This document shows positions 43,215 to 51,904 of a stretch of DNA of 64,000 nt, in pieces. The translations under genes and the position numbers were made by a program. Source of the DNA: Ensifer sp. BR816 (GTDB taxonomy: Bacteria; Pseudomonadota; Alphaproteobacteria; Rhizobiales; Rhizobiaceae); NCBI RefSeq assembly GCF_000378985.1, contig NZ_KB905370.1:2489489-2553488 (forward strand). The letters are read 5' to 3'. The notes below the pieces were generated by a model. That model was not told the origin of the DNA. It did no database searches and saw only the letters and a list, made by a program, of their open reading frames with translations. Each line of letters starts with the position of its first letter. The stretch's first letter is position 1.

Positions 43215-44202
43215 CGAACCGCTCCTGAATGTCAGCAATCTGACGGTCAATCTGCTGACCGCGAAATCGGCGGTCCGCCCCGTCGACGGCGTCAGCTACT
43301 CGGTCCGGCAGGGCGAATGTCTCGCAATCGTCGGCGAGAGCGGCAGCGGCAAGACGGTGATGAACTTCGCGCCGCTCGGCCTGATGCCGACGGGCGTAAC
43401 GACAATTCTGTCGGGCTCCGTCAAACTCGAGGGGCGGGAACTGATCGGCTTGCCCGAGGCCGAGATCCAGAAGCTCCGCGGCAAGTCGGTCGGCTTCATC
43501 TTCCAGGACCCCATGAGCGCACTCAACCCGGTGCGCCGAATTGGGCGGCAGATTGCCGAGATGGCCGAGCTGCACCTCACCATGACGCCCAGGGCGGCCG
43601 AGGCGCGCGCCCTGGAGCTCGTAAAGCTCGTCGGGATATCCGACCCTGCGGCACGGCTCCGGCAGTATCCGCACGAGCTTTCCGGGGGGTTGAGGCAGCG
43701 CATCGTCATCGCCATTGCGCTTGCGGGCGAGCCGAAGTTGCTGATCGCTGACGAACCCACGACCGCGCTCGATGTGACGGTTCAGGCGCAGATCTTGCGG
43801 CTGCTGAAGGACGTACAGCGTCGTCTCAACATGGGGATGGTGCTGATCACCCACGACATGGGCGTGGTTGCGGGAGCGGCGGACAATATCGTCGTCATGT
43901 ATGCTGCACGCGCCGCCGAATGCGGCCCCGTCGACAAGGTTCTCGTAAACCCCCGTCACCCCTACACGAAGGGCCTGATCAACGCGATTCCGCGGAAGGA
44001 GGATCCGATAGGTTCCGAATTCCGCGGCCTTCCGGGCGTACCCCCGACTCTGGGCGCACCGATCAGGGGCTGTGCCTTCGCACCACGCTGCGAACTCGCT
44101 GTGGCCACGTGCTCACGTAACCGGCCGCCAATGGTGCCGACTGGTGACGGCAATGTTTCTGTGGCCTGCCCAGTCGTCAATCAAGGAAAGGCTGCCGCAT
44201 GA
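43207..44202 (+). CDS. ABC transporter ATP-binding protein (DppD type)
   Basis: 331 residues. Walker A is GESGSGKT, the Q-loop VGFIFQDPMSALNP, the signature ELSGGLRQRIVIAIAL, Walker B LLIADEPTTALDV, and the switch His is in LITHDMGVV. The C-terminal oligopeptide-transporter extension has the Cys-rich GCAFAPRCELAVATC. It powers the importer together with the next gene product and overlaps it by 4 bases. Confidence 0.94.
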   Translation: MHDEPLLNVSNLTVNLLTAKSAVRPVDGVSYSVRQGECLAIVGESGSGKTVMNFAPLGLMPTGVTTILSGSVKLEGRELIGLPEAEIQKLRGKSVGFIFQDPMSALNPVRRIGRQIAEMAELHLTMTPRAAEARALELVKLVGISDPAARLRQYPHELSGGLRQRIVIAIALAGEPKLLIADEPTTALDVTVQAQILRLLKDVQRRLNMGMVLITHDMGVVAGAADNIVVMYAARAAECGPVDKVLVNPRHPYTKGLINAIPRKEDPIGSEFRGLPGVPPTLGAPIRGCAFAPRCELAVATCSRNRPPMVPTGDGNVSVACPVVNQGKAAA

Positions 44203-45194
44203 CGAACTCCCCTGTCCTCAAGGTCGAAAACCTTCAAACCCGCTTCAAGAGCGTACAGCGGGGTAAATTCATCCATGCGGTCGACGACGTTTCGATCGAG
44301 CTTTATCCGGGAGAGATCGTCGGCCTGGTTGGCGAATCCGGTTGCGGAAAGTCGACGCTCGGCCGAACTATCGTAGGACTCGAGAAGGCAAGCGCCGGGC
44401 GCGTTTTGCTCGACGGAGTTGACCTCAGCACTCTCTCAGGCGCAGCACTACGCAAAAGCCGCCGGGCACTGCAATATGTATTCCAAGATCCCTATTCGTG
44501 TCTGAACGATCGCCAGACGGTCGGCGAAGCTATCGATGAAGCCCTACTCATCGACGGGCGCAGCTCGCAAGATGAACGTGATCGCCGTACCAAGGAGCTG
44601 CTGGATCAGGTCGGCCTTGCGAACGCCGTCAAGGACCGCCACACACGCGAGCTCTCGGGCGGCCAGCGCCAGCGCGTTGCGATTGCCCGGTCGCTTGCCG
44701 TCAATCCAAGAGTGCTGATCTGCGACGAGCCGGTGAGCGCCCTGGATCTCTCCATTCGGGCGCAGGTGATGAACCTGTTCCTGCGGCTGCAGAAGGATCT
44801 GGGAGTGGCGTGCCTGTTCATCGCCCACGATCTTGCCTTGGTAAGACAGGCGGCCTCACGGGTCTATGTAATGTATCTCGGCAAGATCGTGGAGCAGGGA
44901 CCCTCCCAGGAGCTTTACGACCACCCGAGCCATCCTTACTCGCAGATGCTGCTTGCGTCGGTTCCAGAGGTGGATCCGCGTGTCGAGAAGCTCCGCAATG
45001 GGCCGCTGCTGGTGGGGGAGGTGCCGAGTCCGACGAATCCGCCCTCCGGCTGCAGGTTCAGGACCCGCTGCCCTCTTGCCGTCGAGAGCTGCTCTCGGAA
45101 GATGCCGGCGGCGCACGGCCTCTCATTTGGCCACAGTGCCGCATGCCTATTCGCCCCCGAGCTTCACGAGGGTCGGCGTTCTGCACTTCACTGA
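44199..45194 (+). CDS. ABC transporter ATP-binding protein (DppF type)
   Basis: 331 residues. Walker A GESGCGKST, Q-loop LQYVFQDPYSCLNDRQTVGE, signature ELSGGQRQRVAIARSLA, Walker B VLICDEPVSALDLS, switch LFIAHDLALV. The C-terminal Zn/Fe-S-like cysteine motif is SGCRFRTRCPLAVESC. Last gene of the importer operon; sequence downstream is degenerate. Confidence 0.94.
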   Translation: MTNSPVLKVENLQTRFKSVQRGKFIHAVDDVSIELYPGEIVGLVGESGCGKSTLGRTIVGLEKASAGRVLLDGVDLSTLSGAALRKSRRALQYVFQDPYSCLNDRQTVGEAIDEALLIDGRSSQDERDRRTKELLDQVGLANAVKDRHTRELSGGQRQRVAIARSLAVNPRVLICDEPVSALDLSIRAQVMNLFLRLQKDLGVACLFIAHDLALVRQAASRVYVMYLGKIVEQGPSQELYDHPSHPYSQMLLASVPEVDPRVEKLRNGPLLVGEVPSPTNPPSGCRFRTRCPLAVESCSRKMPAAHGLSFGHSAACLFAPELHEGRRSALH

Positions 45195-45477
45195 AGAAGC
45201 GGGGTGCCGTGATCATCCACTTGGGGAGTCCCGCGAACCGCGGTGCGTCCACTCCTGGCAAGGCCGAGTGCCGTGCTCACATCGGCGCACTCGCGGCGGA
45301 CCATGGCCGAACGCTGCAGAAAATCCGGCGAGTTGGAAAGTGCCTCGGTTGCGCGCGAATCCTGGAGAAGTTCCCCTGCGGGAAGTGGTGCTGCTTCCCG
45401 CCAATTCGCCCGGTGCCAACGCATCGGGCATTTTCTTGCATGCGCCCCGTGGCGATCTGCCCCGCGAGGGGAGCCAT
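45195..45477. other. Degenerate region between the ABC operon and the DJ-1 relic
   Basis: Both strands show open stretches, such as plus-strand LPANSPGANASGIFLHAPRG and minus-strand RRECADVSTALGLARSGRTA. Neither has a start, a ribosome site or a recognised family. Read as remnants of unknown genes. Confidence 0.35.
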
Positions 45478-45665
45478 TGGCAAATCACGTACCAGCCTGC
45501 ACCCCCTGGTATGCACGCCCCATCTTTGACCTTGGAGAAGGCTGCGCCGGGGCTGATGAGTTCGTCCTGACCGGGAACGGCACGGCCCTCGTGAGAACCC
45601 ACAGCCTCTTCTTGGGTCTTGATGAGCCGGTGACATCGCGTCCTGACCAACGGAGTGTCGCACGG
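45478..45665 (-). pseudogene. DJ-1/PfpI-family relic, paralogue of the gene at 61175
   Basis: The minus strand aligns base by base with the intact gene at 61175-61873 over its GRYVTGF to FSKVKDW region. Readable parts are TQEEAVGSHEGRAVP and DELISPGAAFSKVKDG. One-base indels (for example GGTTCTCAC against GGTCTCAC) move it between frames. Start, catalytic Cys region and C-terminus are missing. Confidence 0.75.
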
Positions 45666-45860
45666 AAGAGACCAGAGATGGTTTCTAGCATCCGTGTTGA
45701 TGTCCGCAACGGGGCCAAACCGTGCCATTCCTCGTGTCTCAGGCTATGACCGCATAGGGTCGACTCTGCTCGTTCCTGTAGGTCTCACCGTGTGCTGCCC
45801 GGCAGACTCTAGCCTGGCAAGCAAGATACCGGAGTTTTCACCACAGCAGCGGCATACTAG

Positions 45861-46370
45861 TTAAATTGAACGGCTGTCATATGCCCAATGCAGCAGAGCC
45901 TGGCGCTGGCGCGGCCGGCACCAGCAATCCCCAGGCTCGCAGGCTCGACGAAGCTGAGTGATATGGCGGCGAATAGCTTTCCAACGGGCGATCTGTCGCT
46001 CGTCTTCGCCGGGCATGCGACGACCTTGGTGGTAGCGGCAGTACCACTGGAACCAGCCACGCGGATCGTCGGGATGTATCCATCCCTTGGCTCGCCAGAC
46101 GCTGAGCGGTTGGCTGGCGTCGACACCGAACCAGTTAAGTGACGGATCTTTTCGCAGCGACGACAGCCGGGCCTCTGCAAACCAGCTTTTGGGGAATTCG
46201 TCGCGACAATCGGTCATGTACTTGCCGCCGAACACGCCGAGCGCGAGCATCTCGGCGGGTGTCAAGTCTGGCCGGAAATCGGGATGAAAGTCACGGCCAA
46301 TTGGCGCAAGGAGCGCGTACCGGTAGCCTTGCTGCATCCGATCATTGACGACGACCCACCGGGGTCTCAT
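45861..46370 (-). CDS. Conserved protein of unknown function coupled to tspO
   Basis: 169 residues, no signal peptide or membrane segment. Conserved-looking aromatic blocks: YALLAPIGRDFHPDFRPDLT, PAEMLALGVFGGKYMTDCRD, LSVWRAKGWIHPDDPRGWFQ, WYCRYHQGRRMPGEDERQIA and a basic end RQRQALLHWAYDSRSI. I know the type as an uncharacterised protein of bacteria, but no function. Its ATG overlaps the tspO-frame stop (ATGA), so the two are translationally coupled. Confidence 0.8.
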   Translation of the reverse strand: MRPRWVVVNDRMQQGYRYALLAPIGRDFHPDFRPDLTPAEMLALGVFGGKYMTDCRDEFPKSWFAEARLSSLRKDPSLNWFGVDASQPLSVWRAKGWIHPDDPRGWFQWYCRYHQGRRMPGEDERQIARWKAIRRHITQLRRACEPGDCWCRPRQRQALLHWAYDSRSI

Positions 46371-46860
46371 CGGGCGCCCTGCGACAGTGGTTTCGAGCGG
46401 TTGCGCCGCCAGATGGACAAGTTAAGTGCCGCTGCGAAACTCACCCACGCCAGGTAAGGAACAAGCAGCAAGCAGCAGCCGCATTCACGGGGTGAAACAT
46501 TATAATCGTCGCCAGGATCGCAGCCCAAAGCACCATGATCTCCACCACGGCCAGGCCGGGTCGGTGAAGTCCAAAAAAGATCGGCGTCCACGCAGCATTG
46601 AGCAGAAGTTGGACTGCATAGACACTGAGAGGCAGTGCTGCACCGGCAACGCCTGCCTCTAGCCATACGAGCCAGACCGACACTCCGATCGATGCATAGA
46701 GAACCGTCCAGACCGGGGCGAACAGCCAATCGGGCGGGCGCCATCTTGGCTTGTCGAGCTGCTTGTACCAGTCGCCTGGCCTAAAGATCACGCCGGTAGC
46801 CGCCGCAGCGAAGCTCGCGACCTCGAAGACGACCAGCACAAGGGGGGAATGCATGTCCAT
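46367..46860 (-). pseudogene. tspO: TspO/MBR-family membrane protein with a frameshift in the last helix
   Basis: Frame 1 from ATG 46860 gives VFEVASFAAAATGVIFRPGD, WRPPDWLFAPVWTVLYASIG and LLLNAAWTPIFFGLHRPGLA, all TspO marks, then runs to a premature stop at 46441 (CCLFLTWRG). The expected end (LVPYLAWVSFAAALNLSIWR) lies in another frame and finishes at 46367, coupled to the next gene. An indel in the GCTGCTGCTTGCTGC tract near 46475 explains it. TspO binds porphyrins and tryptophan-rich stress signals and regulates photosynthetic or stress genes in alphaproteobacteria. Confidence 0.85.
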
Positions 46861-46913
46861 CCGGCAAAAGACGGAGGGAACCGCCGACGAGGCAAGCGGG
46901 TCCCTCCGAAGCC

Positions 46914-47138
46914 CTATCGGTTCTGGCCAGCAGCGAACTCGCCGGAGGCCATTGCAGAAAACAGGGGGATGATCTGCCAGGCCGCCGATACACCTACCAG
47001 GATGTAAACGATCCGGGAGAGCCCCGAGCCAGCCCCGAAGATGTCGGCCACGAGGTCAAAGCTAAACAGTCCGACCAGCCCCCAGTTCAGCCCGCCTACG
47101 ATGACGAGGATGAGCGTGAAAATGCTAATAAATTTCAT
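46914..47138 (-). CDS. DUF378 small membrane protein
   Basis: 74 residues with two membrane helices: ISIFTLILVIVGGLNWGLVG and LSRIVYILVGVSAAWQIIPL. GGLNWGLVGLF with the following Asp is the DUF378 signature. Function unknown. It lies between the fasciclin and tspO genes, same strand. Confidence 0.88.
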   Translation of the reverse strand: MKFISIFTLILVIVGGLNWGLVGLFSFDLVADIFGAGSGLSRIVYILVGVSAAWQIIPLFSAMASGEFAAGQNR

Positions 47139-47167
47139 GGTTCTTCTCCAGGGTCGAGGGATGAGGG

Positions 47168-47653
47168 TCAGCCTTCCGGCGGCATGATCACCTTGTCGAT
47201 GACATGGATGACCCCATTCGAGGCAGCAATGTCGGCAGCAGTGACGGCGGCGTCGTTGACCTTGACGGTGGAGCCGTCGACTTCGATGTCGATCATTTTG
47301 CCATTTACCGACTTCGCTTCATCGGTACTGGCCACGTCCGCAGCCATCACCTTCCCCGCGACGACATGGTAGGTGAGGATCTCAGTCAGCTTTTGCTTGT
47401 TCTCCGGCCTCAGCAGGTTTTCGACGGTACCGGCCGGCAACTTGGCGAAGGCTTCGTCAGTCGGAGCAAAGACCGTGAACGGACCCGTTCCCTTGAGAGT
47501 GGCGACCAGGCCCGCCGCTTCGAGCGCGGCACCCAACGTCTTGAATTGACCCACCTCCATGGCGGTGTCGACGACATCCTTCTCCGCGGCGAACGCGCTG
47601 ACGCTGCTGCCGAGCGTGATCGCTGCAGCGAACAAAAGGCTTTTCAACTTCAT
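47168..47653 (-). CDS. Exported fasciclin (FAS1) domain protein
   Basis: 161 residues from ATG 47653. A signal peptide ([20 protein letters not shown], cleaved before FAAEKD or after) precedes one FAS1 domain: [58 protein letters not shown], and [16 protein letters not shown]1 proteins mediate adhesion. In rhizobia, the Nex18-like FAS1 protein has a symbiotic role. It is divergent from the XRE-cupin gene. Confidence 0.92.
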   Translation of the reverse strand: MKLKSLLFAAAITLGSSVSAFAAEKDVVDTAMEVGQFKTLGAALEAAGLVATLKGTGPFTVFAPTDEAFAKLPAGTVENLLRPENKQKLTEILTYHVVAGKVMAADVASTDEAKSVNGKMIDIEVDGSTVKVNDAAVTAADIAASNGVIHVIDKVIMPPEG

Positions 47654-47814
47654 GGCATTTCTCCTCTCTATGACGGGTGCGAGATGCACCTCGTGTCTTT
47701 CATTTGGAGAAAAATGATTTTCGTTCCACTCAAATTATCGTGAAAAGAAATAGAATTCTCTTGTGAAGACAATTGTCGTCTGATAGTTTCCTGAAACGAA
47801 AAGGAGTTTACGAC

Positions 47815-48399
47815 GTGCTCTCGGAAACGCTGTCCAATGAGCTCCAGCGGTACGCGATCGGCCCTCATATCAAGGCACTACGTCTGAGAAAGAAGCTGGG
47901 GCTGGTGCAATTGGCCGCGCATACAGGGCTCTCGCCTGCGATGCTCTCGAAGATAGAGCGCGGGCAGATGTTTCCAACGCTGCCCACGTTGCTTCGGATC
48001 GCCATGGTTTTCGGCGTCGGCCTCGATCACTTCTTCAATGCCGACAGGGAGGAGCCGCTCATCGCGGTCGTCCGAAAGCAGCAGCGTCTCAAACTTCCAA
48101 GCCCGCCGGGCGAAAAGCACCCGGCCTTTCTCTTCGAAAGCCTGGACTATCCCGCTTCTGACCGCCGCATGGAGGCGTTCTACGCCGAGTTCCCGGTCGA
48201 TGCGCCGCCCTCAGAGCCGCATCAACATGGCAGCGCTGAGTTCATCTACTTGCTCAGCGGTCGGCTTGTAGTCAATGTGGATGGCAAGGAGGCAGTGCTG
48301 GATCCGGGGGACGCTGTATATTTTGACTCTAGCGTTCCGCACAGTTACCGCCGCGAAGGCAAGGAAATCTCAACCGCAATTGTTGTGACTTCTTCATAG
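47815..48399 (+). CDS. XRE-family regulator with cupin sensor domain
   Basis: 194 residues from GTG 47815, preceded by AAGGAG at 8 bases; an in-frame TTG at 47773 is less likely. N-terminal helix-turn-helix: IKALRLRKKLGLVQLAAHTG, LSPAMLSKIERGQMFPTLPT. C-terminal cupin (about 115-190): SEPHQHGSAEFIYLLSGRLV, LDPGDAVYFDSSVPHSYRRE, with the metal-type His residues. Ligand unknown. It is divergent from the fasciclin gene and may control it. Confidence 0.88.
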   Translation: MLSETLSNELQRYAIGPHIKALRLRKKLGLVQLAAHTGLSPAMLSKIERGQMFPTLPTLLRIAMVFGVGLDHFFNADREEPLIAVVRKQQRLKLPSPPGEKHPAFLFESLDYPASDRRMEAFYAEFPVDAPPSEPHQHGSAEFIYLLSGRLVVNVDGKEAVLDPGDAVYFDSSVPHSYRREGKEISTAIVVTSS

Positions 48400-48581
48400 G
48401 CGCCGTTCACTGAGTACTCCTGAAACTCCTCCCTATGCATTGCCAGCGTTGGTGGAGGAAGTCGGGTTTCAGGTCGGGAGCCGCGGATAGTCAACCGCCG
48501 AGTTTCGGGGAGCAAAGCGGTCATTTAACCTTGAAGAAAGCAGGGTCTCCTCAGGGTCGAACTTTCGCTCAGCAGGCCAGC

Positions 48582-48610
48582 GGCCGGCGCTTTGAGGCGA
48601 AGCGCCGGCC
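48582..48610. terminator. 11-base hairpin next to the recombinase stop
   Basis: GGCCGGCGCTT and AAGCGCCGGCC enclose a 7-base loop, ending 8 bases past the minus-strand recombinase stop. Perfect stem without a T-run. Confidence 0.6.
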
Positions 48611-48617
48611 TTGAGTG

Positions 48618-49214
48618 CTACAGCTCCACTTGCTCAGAAATGGCTAAGGCGTCGTCGACCTCTATTCCGAGGTACTGCACGGTGCTCTCCAGCTTTTTGT
48701 GGCCGAGCAGGAGCTGGACGGCGCGCAGGTTACCTGTCTTCTTATAAATGTGGGCCGCCTTCGTCCTCCTCATCGAATGTGTGCCGTAGCGCTTCGGATC
48801 AAGCCCGATGCTCGACACCCAGCGTTCGACGATCCTGCCATACTGCCGCGTCGACAGGTGCGGCTTTGCGTGCACGCGGCTGGGAAACAGGTAATCCCGT
48901 TCACCGAGCCTGCGACGTCCGATCCAGGCACCGACAGCCTCCCGCGTTTGATCGGTCAGTTCGAATTGCACTGGTCGGCCAGTTTTCCGTTGGATGATGA
49001 TCGCCCGCTCGCGAATCCTTCCGGAAATTGCAACATCGGCAACTGAGATCGCGACGAGATCACAAGCCCGCAATCTGCTGTCGATCGCGAGATTGAACAG
49101 TGCCAGGTCGCGTACCGCACTCGACATCTGCAGGCGGGTTTGGATGGCCCAGACCTCCTTCGGCTTCAATGGAGGCTTCTGGCCGATGATGCGGCCGGAG
49201 CTCCAACTAGACAT
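48618..49214 (-). CDS. Short tyrosine recombinase (phage-integrase family)
   Basis: 198 residues from ATG 49214 (GGAG 7 bases upstream), so only the catalytic domain is present and the usual N-terminal core-binding domain is missing. Catalytic residues: Arg in DSRLRACDL, His-x-x-Arg in GTHSMRRTKAA, His in LLLGHKKLESTVQ and Tyr in QYLGIEVDD. Such short recombinases are frequent on Rhizobiales plasmids and may resolve multimers or act on integrons. No att site was recognised beside it. Confidence 0.88.
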   Translation of the reverse strand: MSSWSSGRIIGQKPPLKPKEVWAIQTRLQMSSAVRDLALFNLAIDSRLRACDLVAISVADVAISGRIRERAIIIQRKTGRPVQFELTDQTREAVGAWIGRRRLGERDYLFPSRVHAKPHLSTRQYGRIVERWVSSIGLDPKRYGTHSMRRTKAAHIYKKTGNLRAVQLLLGHKKLESTVQYLGIEVDDALAISEQVEL

Positions 49215-49235
49215 AGCCTTGCTCCCATGAGCCAC

Positions 49236-49563
49236 CCTCCGCTGCCGCAGCGCTCAACCTTCAAGCGGCCCAATGGTAATCCTTATGGAAGTGACCTTTC
49301 GGATGGTGAGCGAAAATTCGACGACGGGGGCTGAATGGGCAAGATACGCCAGCAACGGTCATTTCGCACGCGTCCATGGGTGACAAGCGTCGTCTTCTCT
49401 GCCTGATCGGCCAATTAAAGGTTCAGGAGGCTTGAATGTAGGCGTCGGACCGAAGGCGGGAATTGAGCAGTTCACCCAGTTGGTTGCCCGCCTCGTTGGT
49501 GCGCACTGCCTTCGGACAAATGATGCCCAGCGCCACCTCAGTGGAGCCAGGCATTGGGACGCC
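49236..49563. other. Gap with a possible gene relic on the minus strand
   Basis: The minus strand 49423-49563 reads PMPGSTEVALGIICPKAVRT, then LGELLNSRLRSDAYIQAS and stops. It has no start and could be a decayed 3' end of a regulator gene. The remaining 190 bases show nothing recognisable. Confidence 0.3.
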
Positions 49564-50178
49564 TTAGGCTTGCGTCAGGAGTTCCCGCGTCGTGAGCGCA
49601 TTTGCGTAAAACGGCGCGATGTCGCTCAGGAACGAGGTCTGTTGCTCCCTGGTGAAGGCCGCCGACGCATCGTAGATGACGTTGGTGTGATAGCCGAGGT
49701 CGTGGGCGTTGCGCACGGTCGACTCGACGCACTGCCGCAGAGCGAAGCCCATGACGTAGATGTCGAAGATCCGGTTGTTGCGCAGGTAGCTGTCGAGCGT
49801 CGTCCCGGCGAAGGCGCTGCTGCCGCCGGGGCGCTCGCTGACGACAAATTCACCGTCCTGCGGCTCGAAACCGGGGAAGAAATCGGCCTGCTCGCCAAGG
49901 AACGAGCGATAGTCCAGCATCATCTTGCGCAGGCCGTACTTGCCTTCTCCAAGCACTTTGTACGTCGGCTCAAACCGCACGGTGACATGGATGACGTCCA
50001 TGTTGCGGCGACGGGCCTCTTCGAGAACCTCCTTCGAATTGGCGACGGCCAAATCGAACTGCTCGCGGTCCTGGAACTGCCCGTTGATGCCGCCGGTGGG
50101 CGCAAGCCAGTCATTCACATATTCGATGAGGATAAGCGCGCTCTTTTCTGCGGCGGCATTAACGGCGTGGTCGGTCAT
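49564..50178 (-). CDS. Isochorismatase-like cysteine hydrolase with altered active site
   Basis: 204 residues of the isochorismatase/nicotinamidase fold. The nucleophilic Cys is in GFALRQCVESTVRNAHDLGY, preceded by the cis-peptide region. The usual first-strand Asp (VIDMQND) is replaced by Glu in LILIEYVNDWL, and the usual Lys before SAF is missing in VVSERPGGSSAF. It may belong to a subgroup with Glu, or be inactive. Substrate unknown. ATG 50178 has AAGGAAAACC upstream. Confidence 0.85.
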   Translation of the reverse strand: MTDHAVNAAAEKSALILIEYVNDWLAPTGGINGQFQDREQFDLAVANSKEVLEEARRRNMDVIHVTVRFEPTYKVLGEGKYGLRKMMLDYRSFLGEQADFFPGFEPQDGEFVVSERPGGSSAFAGTTLDSYLRNNRIFDIYVMGFALRQCVESTVRNAHDLGYHTNVIYDASAAFTREQQTSFLSDIAPFYANALTTRELLTQA

Positions 50179-50219
50179 GATGGTTTTCCTTGTCTAGAAT
50201 GAAGTTTTGGATGCTGGGG

Positions 50220-50627
<408 letters not shown>

Positions 50628-50802
50628 GGTCTGTCCGTCCTTCGTGGAATGGTCTCGCCGGAATGCCGCACCGCTGCGGCGTCATTCCGATGCCAACCAG
50701 ATAGGCGGAGCGGGCCGCGTCCGCCCGCCCAATGCTCTCAACTTCTTGCCTGATCGTCTCAAGGTGTTTGCTCGCGCGAATATGCAATGCTATAGAAGGC
50801 TC

Positions 50803-51702
50803 ATGACCGAGCATCTCCAGCCACATATAGACATCGCCCTGCGTCACGCGCGATCTGGAGTAACAATAACGCCGATCCCGCGACTTGAGATCGGCGTGGG
50901 GCAAACCACTTCCGGCACGTCGCCGTGCCTGTATCGCTCGATGATCTGCTTCATCCTGCAGGGGTCGAAGGATGTCGTGATTCGCGACACTCTGATGCGC
51001 TACGACTCCGCGCAGTATCTCGTCAGCGCACTGGATCTGCCGCTGAGCGGCCAGATCTACAATGCCGATGACGGCCGGCCCTATGTGGCGGTATCGCTGG
51101 TCCTCGACCCCGCACTGCTGGCCGAGGTCGCGTCCGCCATGCCGCCGGTGCGCGACGCCGATACGCCCGGCATGGGCATCGCGATCAATCCGATGACCCC
51201 GCCGCTGCGCGACACACTGCTGCGCCTGCTGGCCTTGCTCGACACGCCGGGTGACATTCCGGTTCTGGCGCCGATGGCGGAACGCGAATTGCTCTATCGT
51301 CTCCTGCAGGGACCGCAGGGACGGCTGCTGCGCCATATCGCCCGGCCCGAGGGGGCACTCGGCCGAATCCGGCGTGCCGTCGAATGGATCCGCGACCACC
51401 AGAACAAGCGGCTGCGTATCGAGGCCTTGTGCGAAGCAAGCGGCATGAGCCGCGCCAGCCTGCACCGGCACTTCATGGCGCTGACGGGCCTCAGCCCGAT
51501 CCAGTATCAGAAGCAGCTTCGCCTGCAGCAGGCGCGACAACTGCTACTCTCCGGTGACCGAACCGCTTCAGATGTCGCCTTCGCAGTAGGTTACGAAAGC
51601 GCCTCGCAATTCAGTCGCGAATATCTCAGGCACTTCGGCGCATCGCCGGTGCGCGACATGCGGCAGCTCAGGCAGGCGATCGGCAGCTCAGCAGCGGCGT
51701 AA
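50803..51702 (+). CDS. AraC-family transcriptional regulator
   Basis: 299 residues from ATG 50803 (AGAAGG upstream). The N-terminal AraC_N-type domain includes YRSMICFILQGSKDVVIRDT and LPLSGQIYNADDGRPYVAVS. The C-terminal double helix-turn-helix reads LRIEALCEASGMSRASLHRH and DRTASDVAFAVGYESASQFS. Regulators of this type (YqhC-like) often control an adjacent oxidoreductase. The divergent SDR-GST gene was probably its target before the deletion. Confidence 0.9.
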   Translation: MTEHLQPHIDIALRHARSGVTITPIPRLEIGVGQTTSGTSPCLYRSMICFILQGSKDVVIRDTLMRYDSAQYLVSALDLPLSGQIYNADDGRPYVAVSLVLDPALLAEVASAMPPVRDADTPGMGIAINPMTPPLRDTLLRLLALLDTPGDIPVLAPMAERELLYRLLQGPQGRLLRHIARPEGALGRIRRAVEWIRDHQNKRLRIEALCEASGMSRASLHRHFMALTGLSPIQYQKQLRLQQARQLLLSGDRTASDVAFAVGYESASQFSREYLRHFGASPVRDMRQLRQAIGSSAAA

Positions 51703-51904
51703 TCGGCCATTTTGCATCGTCTGTGTGATGCTCGGCGGCCGAACGAACGTCTGCACACGAGAGTTGACGAGGCGGCCATGGACGACCCAGATGAGGGCGT
51801 ACAGCGGCCAATCATGACACCGTCTTTGAGCGTCTCCTTCGGGTCGATCGTTCCGTTTCAGATTACGTCTCAGTCGGAACAGCAGTCATACTCAACATGC
51901 ACTT

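Noticed and set aside
42168..43250. 360-codon minus-strand frame
   Set aside because: Antisense to the DppC-type permease; highly charged shadow without domains.
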